Below are positions 36,871-47,865 of a stretch of 64,000 nucleotides of DNA, in pieces. Origin of the DNA: Epiperipatus broadwayi (Eukaryota > Onychophora > Udeonychophora > Euonychophora > Peripatidae). The stretch lies in assembly GCA_028023455.1 (NCBI GenBank), contig JAQFVV010006274.1, positions 1,550,001 to 1,614,000 of the forward strand, written 5' to 3'. The notes beneath the pieces were generated by a model. The model was not told the origin of the DNA and did not search any database. It saw nothing but the letters and a program-made list of their open reading frames with translations. The position numbers and the translations under genes are program-made. How positions within the stretch are numbered: position 1 is the first letter of the stretch; the number at the start of each line of letters is the position of its first letter.

Positions 36871-37859
36871 ATTCTGATATAATACTAAATGAATTTAATT
36901 ATATAAAGAAAGAAATTAGCATTAAAGGAAAGACAATTTATTTTTAGAAATAGAGAAGGGGTGGAAAGGATAAGTAAAAAAAAACATTGAGAAGAATTAA
37001 GAACCCAAAGAAGATTTGTTTTAATTAAAGCATGTAATCAGAGGAAGAAAAATGAAGATAAGTTGTAGGGAATTGGAGATTGTAATAGATAAGAAAAATA
37101 AAAAAGGCCAAAGTTTATTAATTATCTAAACATGGTGTTAGATATGAATATAAAGCAAGATGGAAAAACTATGTTTTGTGGTCCACATGCAATCCATGAT
37201 AATGATTTGTAGAGCTCATGGTCAGTACATAAATATAAGATTTTTTTTCTTTTAATTTTGCCACAAAAATGTTGAATTATATAACAAACAATGAAAGTTG
37301 GGTTTCATGTAACAAGTCTCTAAATCTATTTAGATAATATACAGCTGTTAATGAAACTGACACATAGGACACTGCCATCATTTTGAAATTGCCTTAAATG
37401 GATTTTTAAAGCTTAATTTTGAGAAAATTCTTTGCAAATAGAAAGTTTATTTCGGGCATGGCCACCAATTTTTTTTCTTCTATGAGTATCTCACATATCA
37501 GAAAGAAAAAGATTTTTTACATGCAGTTTCCTAGAAACTTTACAGAAGTCAATGTGATCCATATTCAGAAAAGTTTGTCCACATCTGGTATGGAATAATG
37601 AAGCAGGAATTTTGGGAGAACTGATCTGGGTTTGTGTGTAGAATTTGTTTTTGATCTTTAGTTGATAAAGATAGTTTTATAATTCATGTTTCAATAGAAA
37701 AAGTTGATTCTCATTATTATTATTCATCTTTTTCTTTTTTATATATAATGCTACCTGTATTTTTCTATACATTTATATCTCATAGATGAAAAGTACTCTC
37801 TTTATATTATTAGTGTTTTGTCTGTCATATGATTTAACCTTTCTGTTTATTTATAGTTA
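36871..37859. other. AT-rich non-coding DNA
   Basis: Purine-rich at about 36900-37120. No recognised feature. Confidence 0.45.
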
Positions 37860-38436
37860 TCATCATCATTTTCAACCATTCATCTTTAATCCAGTTTATT
37901 TATTTCATAACCTCTTTTTTCATCTGATTAATTTACTTTTTTATTTCATCCATCCATCTCTCATATGGCTTCAACTGCCCAGTTTAAAAATTTTACTGTT
38001 CATCTATTATTATCTTTTCATGTAATATGTCCATCTCCTTGTCAATTTATGAATTCTTACAATGATGTTACTGATACTTGTTTGTTTTCTCATACAAGTA
38101 TTTCATTTTTGATTTTTTTTTTGTTACTCCTAATATACATATTTCTTTATTTCAATGTCTGGTCTGAAATTTCTGAATTGTTTTTATGTTAAGTGTCCAA
38201 GTCTCAAATTTATAAGTAAGAACTGGTAAAACACATCGATTAAAAACTTTCCCTTTCAAACATGTATACATATTTCTTTTTAATTCCAAGTTATTTTCTA
38301 TTAAAAGCCCTCTATCCATGATTAATTTTATCCAGTGTGTTATAATTTGACCAAGATATTTGTAGCTGTTAACTTCTTCTAATTCTTGATCATCAATCTT
38401 TATTTTATACTTCTGAGAAAATCCATTTTACATTAT
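37860..38436 (-). mobile_element. RTE LINE fragment, 3' part
   Basis: Aligns by eye with 49980-50475 (both have words such as ACTGTTCATCTATTATTATC and GTGTCCAAGTCTCAAATTTA) and, less closely, with the 3' part of the LINE at 8035. It covers the C-terminal reverse transcriptase region on the minus strand and stops abruptly at about 38436, where the LTR-like repeat begins. Open frames in it are short and incidental. Confidence 0.75.
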
Positions 38437-39152
38437 TGAAGTAATATTTCATGTAATTGTTTGAGGCACAGTGTAGTTAGTTCTATAAAGGTTAGGATAA
38501 TATGGTCAGTATTTGGCAAGATTTGTAGGAACATACACACAAAAAACAAGTTATTAAGAGTAAAAGATTTGCAGTCCATTGTTAGTTAAATAGATTAAGT
38601 GAACATTCATTATTAAATGAAAATAAATGGAATTCTTTAAGTATATTTGTGTGTGTGCATGTATGTAAACAAATTCACATATTAAAATTATTATTTTAAG
38701 GAACATGATATGGTAATATGGGCAAATAAACATTACCTATAACAAAAATGTTTTAAAAAATATATCAAAAAAGTCTAATTTGAGAACTATTTATTTTTAG
38801 GGTTTAATTAAATAAAAATGAATGCTTACAATTTAATGAAAAACTAGTAGACAATTTGTATATAATAAAAACACACACACACAAAATGGTTATCCATTGA
38901 TTATATGTAACAATGAGATCTCCAAGGGTTTTTTTTTTAAATGAGATTAGAAGTTTGGAATTTTTATTATATTATAAAACTAATTAGTGAAGATATAAAT
39001 TTTTGATTGATCAGGATTCTAAAGAATCAACAAAAAAATATTTCTAACTCATTCCTTTGCTAACCAGAAGAAGCACTGGGAATTTTAAAAAAAAGGGTTG
39101 TTGCTGAACTGACAAACAAAAATGATTTTTTTTTCATCATACACAAAAAAAT

Positions 39153-40043
39153 GGTACTTTCGTATTATTCCTACTATGACATATTACTTCGGTGATATTT
39201 GCATCTGGTAATATTTATTCAAAGTTTTTGTTTATGAAGTCATGACAACCAAGAACTTCAGCATGGCTAATCCATGTCAAATAAACATTCTTTTCTTTTA
39301 CATTTTAGAAGATATTGAATGGTTCACCCACCACAGTAACTTTTTTTGTCCCACAATAAAATACATTTACAGCTAAAAATTTATATTATTGTGTTTTGTT
39401 TGTGTTTTTTTGCTAAAACTTTATATGTGTTTTTTTTTTTAAATAAATTTAAATATAACATTAAATTTATAGTTTGCCATTTTTTGATAAAGCTAAAACT
39501 TTGTTACAATTCACCATTTAAAAATTATTTGAGGATTTTTTTTCTTATTTTTTCTTTTTTTTATAATGAATATATCTCTCCGTCATTGGAAATAAGATGT
39601 GTTTTTTTTTTTAGATTTGAAGTTTGGTATTACACATACTGGGTGTTAATAATGGCACAAAATGCCATATTATGCCGGGAGGGGGAAGGATGGCTTTAAC
39701 AGTATGAAGTATCATAATAAAAATTCATAAAAAATGCCTTATTAGAAAGGAACATCTACTTGTTTTTACTTAATATCATAATGTGTTTTTTACATTTTTT
39801 TATACTGAATACATCTCTACATTGTTTTTTTTTAGATTTGAGGTATTGTATCACATGTGGTATGATATATTACTCTGGTGATGTAATATTTTAAGTTTGT
39901 GATATATTTAAAATAATGCCTCCATGGGCTTTGAGGACAAATTTTAAGTTTGTCACATCCCTTGGTTATTTTAAACATAACACAAATTTAGAATAATACA
40001 TCAACAGGGTAGTACATTATAGCAGGAATAATACCACAGTACC
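39153..40043. mobile_element. Merlin-like non-autonomous element (copy F)
   Basis: Inverted ends: the left starts GGTACTTTCGTATTATTCCT and the right (read inverted) GGTACTGTGGTATTATTCCT, continuing for about 35 bp. The sequence is absent from the matching place in the repeat copy at 48575-48590, which confirms it as an insertion. Flanks share AAAAT, or six of eight bases if an 8-bp duplication is assumed. The GGTA start matches copies B and D. It contains internal TTTAGATTTGA-type repeats but no transposase motif; the 117-residue frame at 39346-39699 is T-rich and unconvincing. Confidence 0.7.
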
Positions 40044-41152
40044 AAAATGATTAATTTAAGAATGTATATGTAAATGAGTAAGGATTACGCTCATCTAGCC
40101 TTCAAAAACTTCCAAAAGGTGTACTATAACTATTCCTGTTTAAATTGATCATTTAAATAAAAACAAATGCCTGAATTTTAATTTTTGGAAGGAAAACCAT
40201 AGCAAATTTCTAATCAATGACTCAGTATTTGCTATTAATTATGAATTTCTCAGGGAAAGAAAAAATAATAATTATATCTATGAAATATGCATATTTTGAA
40301 CTATGATTTGATGAAGATCTTTTACATTAAAACACTTGTTGCTACTTTATTTTATATATATTTTTTCTTTATATGATTTTGGAACTTTAAAAAAAATGAC
40401 CTAAACTTTATATAAAAGAATATATATATGTATTGAAGTGGTCAGTGTGTATGCATACACAGAGCTTCACGATATTTTTTAAAAATAATATATATCTGGA
40501 TTTGATAGATCAAATAGCTAATTTTTCATTTTTTGTTAGAAAATAATATAGCAGATGCATGTGTATGGGTTATTGAATGAGAGGGCATGTATGTATATTG
40601 TTTTGTTGAAATTCATTTTTCAGTCATATATTTGAAAGGGAAAATATATTTTCTTTTGTCTTGTATGTTTTCCTAAAAGACAAAAGAAATGGAAAATAAG
40701 TTGACTCATTCTTTTTGCAAATAACAGATTTTGTTGCTAATTGATAGTTAAACATTTATTTATATGGGTCTATTTTTTGAGACCTTTGAAAAGGTATAAT
40801 GGCATTACCACATTAATTATTTCTTGTTTTTAGGGGGCAGTTAAAATTTTATTACCCTAATTTAATCTTGATAGGATTTTGCTAACTAGTGTAAATTCAA
40901 GATCACTCTATTTTTGTTTCTGAAAATGTTGAGTCTGAGTCAATTAAGATATCTTTGTTAAGGAAAAAAAATAGTAAACAAAGGCTAGACTGATTTTTGG
41001 TTTTGCTGAGTAAAGTTTTTTTTAAAGTTACAGGCTTATAAATATTGGGTTATTTTTCTAGACAAGCAGTCAAAGTCAAAGTGAGTGTGAAAGTCAAACT
41101 CAAACTCTCTCTAGTGTGCCATTGAATGTAAGCTGATGTTAGATAATCATCA

Positions 41153-41159
41153 TGACGTC
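41153..41159 (+). promoter_or_regulatory. CRE-like site
   Basis: TGACGTC, the core of a CREB/ATF binding site, lies about 100 bp upstream of the candidate first exon. A seven-base word is weak evidence on its own, but it falls in the only GC-richer stretch for several kilobases. Confidence 0.2.
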
Positions 41160-41259
41160 TGAGTAGACACGTTTATCCTTCCCCTTGGGGAAATCTCCGG
41201 GAAGATTGCATTTATGGGGAGGAGAAATCTATTGATTCCATGTTGCTGCCGCTGAGAAA

Positions 41260-41383
41260 ATGGAGAACCAACTTCGAATCCAGCTTGTCCTATGTCCAGT
41301 AAAGCCAAAAGTCAGTCCTGAAACAAGTAGTAACCAGGGAGAAGACGGTTTGTCCCATGTCAGAATAATCATCAACAGTGCAA
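41260..41383 (+). CDS. Candidate first coding exon, unrecognised
   Basis: An ATG in good context (GAGAAAATGG) opens 41 codons, reading MENQLRIQLVLCPVKPK and onward to HVRIIINSA, up to a possible donor, CAA|GTATGA. Upstream is a 13-codon uORF (41214-41255) ending five bases before the ATG, and a GC-richer leader with a CRE-like word. The exon would end after one base of a codon, in phase with the exon at 57895-58074. I do not recognise the family. The location inside a segment missing from the other repeat copy makes a transposon origin possible. Confidence 0.3.
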
Positions 41384-43129
41384 GTATGAACTTTTAATCT
41401 TTCAAGATAAAATAATTATAATGCCTGCTATAAATAAATAAAACTCTAGAATATCTAAATTTAAAATTCTCAGATTCAGAACTGCTTGGTTAAAAGACTT
41501 TATTCCAAAGGAGAATGTATTTTAAAAAGAACAGTGATATATATAAGTGTAGTAAATTTTTTTAGCAAGTCAGTCTATGTTATAACTATATTTTTACTTA
41601 TTAATGGTAAAAAAAAAAAAAAAGGATTTTAGTGTCTAATTTTAAATGGAACAAAAATGCTATAAAGTTTATAAATACAGCTTTTATTATTCATTTTGAG
41701 ATATGCCAGGTATGTTTGTGTTAGTTATAAAAATCTATACTTTATTGATTAATTTTATTTATGCCAACCCAGCCAAGTATGGGACAAATGATATTCTTAC
41801 TGGTAAACCAATTTATGCATAAATTTGTGTTTGTTTATTTCAAATCTTAAATGGGAGAATGGTAATTATTTTATAATTTTAAAGTAACAAACAGTCAAAC
41901 TTGAATTTCTGAAATCATTTGTCCAATTCTTGCTAGGTAAAATGTCATTTTTAAAAAGAAAAAAAAGAAAATCAAATATCGGAATTAAAATCCGCCATCT
42001 ACTCGTATATATGTAATTACAATGCCTTGTTAATAAAATTAAGAATATAAATGAGTGTTAAAATCATTATCTATTTAGTTTATATTTAATTAAGATTCTT
42101 TATGACAATTAAATGAAATAATATATATATGCATTTATTTATGTGTTAAAAAAATACTAATAATAATCATGCTTCTTTTTCTTAAATGTAAAATGGGCAA
42201 TATTGCTTAGTATAAAAGAATGTGTTCATCTCGCTATATATATATATATTTAGTGATGCATACCTTTAGGGGAAAAGTATTATCTCAGCAGTCATATTTT
42301 TTGCCTCCTTAGCAATTTACGTTGATAATTTTGTAGTTAAGCTTTATATTTAAGCTCATGGGCATTTTATAGCCTATAAAATATAGTTATCTTAAATTTT
42401 CCCATTATTACTTGTTAAATTTTAAATACAGGCTTAAGAAAATTTCTATACAGGTATGAGATGAGTTCATGCTTGTTTGGGGCAAATATATCAGTGTTAC
42501 TTGGTAGCATGATCTGTGCCTATGTGGCATTTAATAATGAATATATTTTGAGTAATGCTATGTGAGCTACTAGACAGATATTTTTCTGGTCCTGGAGATA
42601 GCCATGTTTTTGAGCCGATAAATGGGTACTCTATGACGATATTGATTCATAGCCCAGGCTCCTGTTCTTACACATGCCATGCTGACTGCGAATGTGTCTT
42701 CGTAGGAACCTATTTATATATTTTATTACTCGATATGGAGATTGGCCATCTAGCCAATGCCAATAATAATATAGCTGGCTCAAAATTCAAACCCAGATAC
42801 CACTGTCTTCTGTAATTATATTTCTTGATCATGCCTGTTAGTAATTCTGTGTGGGATAGATAAACCATATTTATCATATAATTGTTAATAATTAAGGGAG
42901 CTAGAATTATGCTTTGGTCCATAACTCCTGCTGGGAATACTAAAAGTAAATATAATAATAAAAAAATATACTTAGCTTCCCCTATGTATGTGAACACACA
43001 CATAAATTTGTTATATATATATATATATTTCTGGCCTCTAACTTAATATAACCAGGTATTGTGTTTACTTTTGACAATTGGCATATTAAAATTATAGTGG
43101 CATATTGGAAATTATGGTAGCATATGTCT

Positions 43130-43725
43130 TGATCAAATGTTATCATTATCAACATATATTTTTTTTATGCTCACACGTATAGTACTGATATTTACCATTT
43201 GTTGTAGTTATTATTTCTAGTTAATTTGTAATACCCATACAGTATCATACTAATTCATAATTGTTGTTGTCATTATTGACAGTATGATTTCATTGTAATG
43301 CTCACACACATCTAATACTGATGTTTAAATGTTATTGTAATTATTATTTCTGGTTTATAAATAACTTCTGTTGTCATTATTGACATGTGATTTCATTGTA
43401 ATGCTTACACAATTACCATAGTTATACACAAGTGTTATTGCCATTATCAACTGATAGTTTTTTTGTAATGCTCACACACATCTAATACTGATGTTTAATT
43501 ATTGTTGTAATTATTATTTCTGATTCATAACTGTTGTTGTCATTATTGACATGTGATTTTTTGTAATAATGATACATTTATTCTACTGATACATAAATAC
43601 AAGTACCATTATCAATAGATAATTCTTTTGAAATGCTCTCACATGTCTAATAACTGACAGTTAAATATTGTTGTAATTATTAATTTCTGGTTCATATGTA
43701 ATACCCATACATGGATCATAATAAG
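43130..43725. repeat. Degenerate tandem array, unit about 165-170 bp
   Basis: Words such as TAATACTGATGTTTAA (43313, 43483) and TGTAATTATTATTTCTG recur about every 170 bp, with more decayed units starting near 43179 and 43646. ATACCCATAC occurs near both edges (about 43231 and 43702). Roughly four diverged units. Satellite or minisatellite-like, no coding capacity. Confidence 0.7.
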
Positions 43726-45213
43726 ATCCAAACATTATTATTGTTATTTCTATCTTTTACTGAATTTGTATTAATAAATCATGTATATCTATACATTTGT
43801 CATGTCATTTCCTGGTTCACCACAGTCAACTATATCCACACAATTAAATAATCTATATGTGTATATTCAAAACTTATGAAATATATAAAATAATATTCTG
43901 AGCTGTATCAAAGTATTAGATCCTGATGGGGCAGGTGAGTATCTTAAATTAATTTAATACTAATGCATGACATGCTGAGTTTTAATCGATAGAGTCCTTG
44001 TTTTACCCTGACCACTGGGACCGAAGAAAAATGATTACCAATAGTAGCATCAGGAACGGTGGTCAGATAGTGGAGATTTTGGAGCACTGGCAAATAGGTT
44101 AAAGCTTAGTACTGTTCCGCGTCTACCATATTCCAAACATGATGGGTTTGAAGTACTTTTGCGAAGTCTCTGAATCTTGTTGGCTGATCACACGATTCTG
44201 ACCGTTACAATATACACTTTTATTCATAATCAAAATTACCCCAAATTCTCAACTTAATCAGACTAGCCAATTAAATGGTTAAGTTATGAATTTGGATAAT
44301 ATTTTGATTATTTATTGACTAGTTTAGCTTTATGCTTTTAATGTTTACTTTTATTCATATATGTCAGTTCAGGAGACCTATTGTACTTATTGTTAATATC
44401 ATTTACAAATTATGGAGTACTAAATATGTGTATTATAGATAGTAAATTCAATAACAGCATCCATTTCCTGTATATAATAATAACTTTAAAAATCTTAATA
44501 ATTTGTTTGATGTATAAATTTTAATAATCGGTAAATGGTAGAGTTTATCAAGGAGGCGATTATTGAAGTGGCAATCGGAATTATTTGTTAGGGTTTTTAT
44601 ATAAAAAAAAGTGTGATAAATTTTATTTTCTAAATAGATTACATATAAATTAATCAGGGTAACTTAAATTTTGAGAATTTATAAACCGCTTAAATCAAAG
44701 TAAATAGTATCTTAAAAGGAGAGTCTTAAATGTTATTTATATATGTGCATGTGGAGGTATGTTTACCTATAGGAATTATATAAAATTATCCAAACTTTCA
44801 ATACTTAAATGAAGTAATCAATACTAGTATTTAGGAGGTCTGTGATAGGAAAGGCAATGGAAGTATTGATAAATAAAAGTAAAGAATGCTCTCATGGTTT
44901 AATAAAACTACTTAATCATATACTTTTAATTATATTATGGTACTTTTGTCAGCTTATCATAGATTTAAATAAGTGATCAGACAACATTACTGGCAGTTTG
45001 CCTGTTTATTGATTAGGCCTTCTGATGAAGAGATCAAAGCTCTGACTTAGATCCTGGATATTTATTTTGTATGTGTAAATAAGAGGTAAGAACTTAGTAA
45101 ATTGAATAGAGTTTATTTTCAAATAATGCTTTATTTAGGTTAACAGCTAAATGAGGAATTATGAGTTCCAGTTTGCTCAACTAAACTAGTGGCATCCAAC
45201 ATATATATCCTAC

Positions 45214-45660
45214 AGGGAATATAATAAACCACTACATATAGTACTGTAAATAAAATGGCATCTCAACTAAGGTGTGATATAAACCATCTACTTGAGATAA
45301 GAAAGTATCATAAAATAGGTTATATGTTAGATTATAACGTTTTGTTAAATCAAAAAAAAAAAATTATAATCAAGGTTATTGACACCAAACATAGATTAAT
45401 TAAGTATATTATAATTCTAGTAATTTAGAAAGATATTATGATGTAAATAAAATAGTCAAGTTGACTAATGAGAAGTTTGAAAGAGTGGAGAGGAACCTAG
45501 GAGCACTGGATGGAATTTTGTAGAGACTGGGATAGATGGATCTTATTAATGATATTAGAGATATATACTAATTATCATATTGAAGAGATAATAATAATTA
45601 TAACAATAATAATAAAAGTAATAATTAAGTAAATAATAAAAATAGCAAGAAACACATATC
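45214..45660. other. Leader region of the Gypsy-like relic
   Basis: Lies between the left LTR-like repeat and the first gag-like segment. AT-rich with an AAT-rich simple-sequence stretch (45590-45640). A convincing primer-binding site was not found. Confidence 0.35.
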
Positions 45661-46240
45661 AAAAAATTGGGAAGGATAAAGATTTGGATACCATACAGAA
45701 AAATATAGAAATAACCTCATCTGAACAAGAAAGCTCAGAAATAACCTATAAAAACCTAAACTTAGTGAATTGGGAAAAACATAATTCTAGTATGCCAATG
45801 GAATTTGGGGATCTTCTAAAAATAATATTAGAACTTAAACGGAGCCACAAACAAAATTGAATAGAAAATAGACAGGCTCATGAAGCAAGTATACAGGCTC
45901 AAATGGAACCTAAACAGGATCAGGCAGAGATGAAACAGTTGTTTGATGTGATTAACCTGCATTTGACAATGGTTATACAAGAATTGAAACATATTAAGCA
46001 TAAACATATGTTTTGAAAATGATATAATAAATGTGAGCCAGAATCTAACATATGTTCAGCAAGAGATTGAAATGATGGGAATTAAACAGCAATATGTGAG
46101 GACTAATTTGGAGAAAATAAAAGATAGGACAGCATAAATGAAGTTAACAATGGAAGGTTTAAAAATAGATTTATCCAAGAGAATCAAGAACAAACTTTAG
46201 TGCAGAAACTTAAATGTGACAAGTTGAAAGATATGTTCTA
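45660..46240 (+). pseudogene. Gag-like remnant
   Basis: With stops read through, frames here are rich in Glu, Gln, Lys and Leu: MPMEFGDLLKIILELKRS near 45796, then EASIQAQMEPKQDQAEMKQL near 45879-45938, and VINLHLTMVIQELKH near 45950. The pattern suggests a coiled coil, as found in the leading part of Gypsy-type Gag. No zinc knuckle was found. Weakly supported except by position ahead of the integrase remnant. Confidence 0.4.
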
Positions 46241-46293
46241 TAGAATATTAGTAATATAAAGTAACCTATGAATGAAACTGATTAGAGAATTAA

Positions 46294-47645
46294 ATGAAAA
46301 ATTTGACTATTAATGAAAAGATTGACAGCAGTTTTAATATACATATTGCAAAGCAGTCTGGTGAAAATGATTTGACAAATGATCTGATGATATATAATAG
46401 TGAAGATCTAAAGGTGTTCATTGCTACCATTTCTCTTAACATTGATGAATCTATAGAAACTGATCTTCAACATCTAAGTCAGTTGCAACAGTCAGATCCT
46501 GAATATGATAACATAATATCTTTTCTGAATAAGTACATTGGCAATACATCACCATTTGTATAGTAGAGTAAAAAAGAAGCAAATTGTATACAAAATAATT
46601 AATAGCCTTTTTACTTATATAGCAAATAAGGAACAAAATTCCTGGAGGATATTTATATCAAAGAATTTGAGAAAGAAGCTCAATATTTATATATTTTGTT
46701 TATACGGACATTATGGTCCTCATAAAGTAGAACTGATTCTACATAAATGGTTTTATTTGCCAGATATGTATCCTATGATCATATCAATTTTACAGACATA
46801 TCAGATGTATTTGAAGAGCAAGCTTTCCAATAGGAATTACTTTGGTGTTATACATCCTACTCTTCCAGAGAATCCAAATGAACTATTAACAATAGATTTT
46901 TATGTGCCATTGCTTCCATTCTGTCAACTCAGATTTATGGTGATAAGGTATGATATATTTTCCGAATATGTCATTGCTTATCCCATCAGAAAGGCTGATG
47001 CCAGAAACATTATATGGATGATGAGAGATTGGCAATTTATCTCTGTTAGAAAAACACAAAACAATTCTCAGTGATCATGGAACTCCATTTTTGTCTAGGA
47101 ATGGAAGACATGGGTCAATCACCAAAATATTTAACATAATATATATTAACTTTATATAGAAATCCGAAGTCTAACCCATGTTAGAAGGTCATGAAGGAGA
47201 TTAATAGATTAGATTACATATATATGACGATCATTGAGGATGGGTTAAACAGGCAGAGCATACTTTAAATCACATAAATTGGACTCATAATGAATCCACT
47301 GAATATTCTCCTGTGACACTCCATTTTGGATGTCATGAACTATCATTGATTAAAACCAAGCTCCCAATTATCCCTGAAGAGATCGCTGTAGAAGAAGATC
47401 ATAAAAGGGCTTGTGCTAGGCTTAAGAAAATTGGTAACATAAGAAAGAAAACAGGTGAACATTTGCCCTGTCCCTTTCAGATAAATGATTGGGTATTTAT
47501 TAGGATACCACCGGTAAGTAAACCAGAAATGCATCAGTATAAGAATTTTTTTTCCATTTTACGAGGGACCATTCAAAATTATAAAGCAATGCTAGGGCAA
47601 TGCTTTTGTTGTAGAAGAAGAAAACGGCATAAAAAGATCTTATAA
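46294..47645 (+). pseudogene. Gypsy-like integrase remnant
   Basis: Pieces in order: an SQLQQSDPEYDNII linker (46294-46563); a decayed zinc-binding region, YGHYGPHKVELILHKWFYLP (46538 frame), where the expected C-x-x-C has been lost; RNYFGVIHPTLPENPNELLT then IDFYVPL (46830-46910), whose Asp fits the first catalytic residue; ILSDHGTPFLS near 47070-47100, the second Asp; and TEYSPVTLHFGCHELSL from about 47300, typical of the C-terminal core, followed by a basic tail to 47645. Integrase joins element cDNA to host DNA. Frameshifts and stops make it dead. No reverse transcriptase or RNase H is present, so the pol gene is deleted upstream. Confidence 0.8.
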
Positions 47646-47762
47646 TGTGAAGAGTTTCTAATCTTGTAAGAAAGGAAATGATATGACAATTATGGACTTA
47701 AGTAATAGAGATGTAAGGAAAAAAAATAAAATTTTATAGATCAGCAAAGGGGGTATTAGAGA

Positions 47763-47846
<84 letters not shown>
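47763..47846. repeat. (ATT)n microsatellite, about 28 units
   Basis: About 84 bp of perfect ATT/TTA repeats, just upstream of the polypurine-like tract and right LTR. Confidence 0.98.
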
Positions 47847-47853
47847 GCTGCTG

Positions 47854-47865
47854 CATGGGGAGGCA
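47854..47865 (+). promoter_or_regulatory. Polypurine-tract-like sequence
   Basis: ATGGGGAGGCA directly precedes the TGAAATAG start of the right LTR-like repeat. LTR elements prime plus-strand DNA synthesis from such a purine tract. Position and composition fit, apart from one pyrimidine near the end. Confidence 0.45.

Larger units (their letters stand above)
40330..44345. other. 4-kb segment present only in the left repeat copy
   Basis: The right repeat copy passes directly from the block ending at 48862 to the block starting at 48866, whereas the left copy has 4 kb here. Either this is an insertion or the right copy lost it. It holds the candidate exon at 41260 and the tandem array at 43130-43725. 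The patch at 42560-42800 is less AT-rich with an unrecognised open frame. No clear terminal repeats were found. Confidence 0.5.
38437..45213. mobile_element. Left copy of a 2-kb LTR-like repeat, split by insertions
   Basis: Three blocks match the right copy in order: about 38437-39150 with 47866-48575, 40044-40325 with 48590-48862, and 44345-45213 with 48866-49950. The left copy is interrupted by a Merlin-like element (39153-40043) and by a 4-kb segment (about 40330-44345). The copies begin TGAAGTA / TGAAATAG and end near CCTACA / GATACA, so they may be the 5' and 3' LTRs of the Gypsy relic between them. The two copies differ substantially, so insertion is old. A segmental duplication is the alternative. 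Confidence 0.6.

Noticed and set aside
39346-39699. 117-residue plus-strand open frame
   Set aside because: Phe/Ile/Tyr-rich translation of poly-T DNA inside a miniature transposon, with no motif.
42555-42815. 86-residue plus-strand frame overlapping a 97-residue minus-strand frame
   Set aside because: Neither shows a family motif or good splice sites; probably part of an old repeat.
45025-45053. CTGATGA followed by an AGAG/CTCT stem, also at 49749
   Set aside because: No GAAA and no NUH cleavage triplet at the right place, so it is not a hammerhead.
47763-47846. Regularly spaced ATT units considered as a CRISPR-like array
   Set aside because: A plain trinucleotide microsatellite without spacers, in a eukaryotic sequence.
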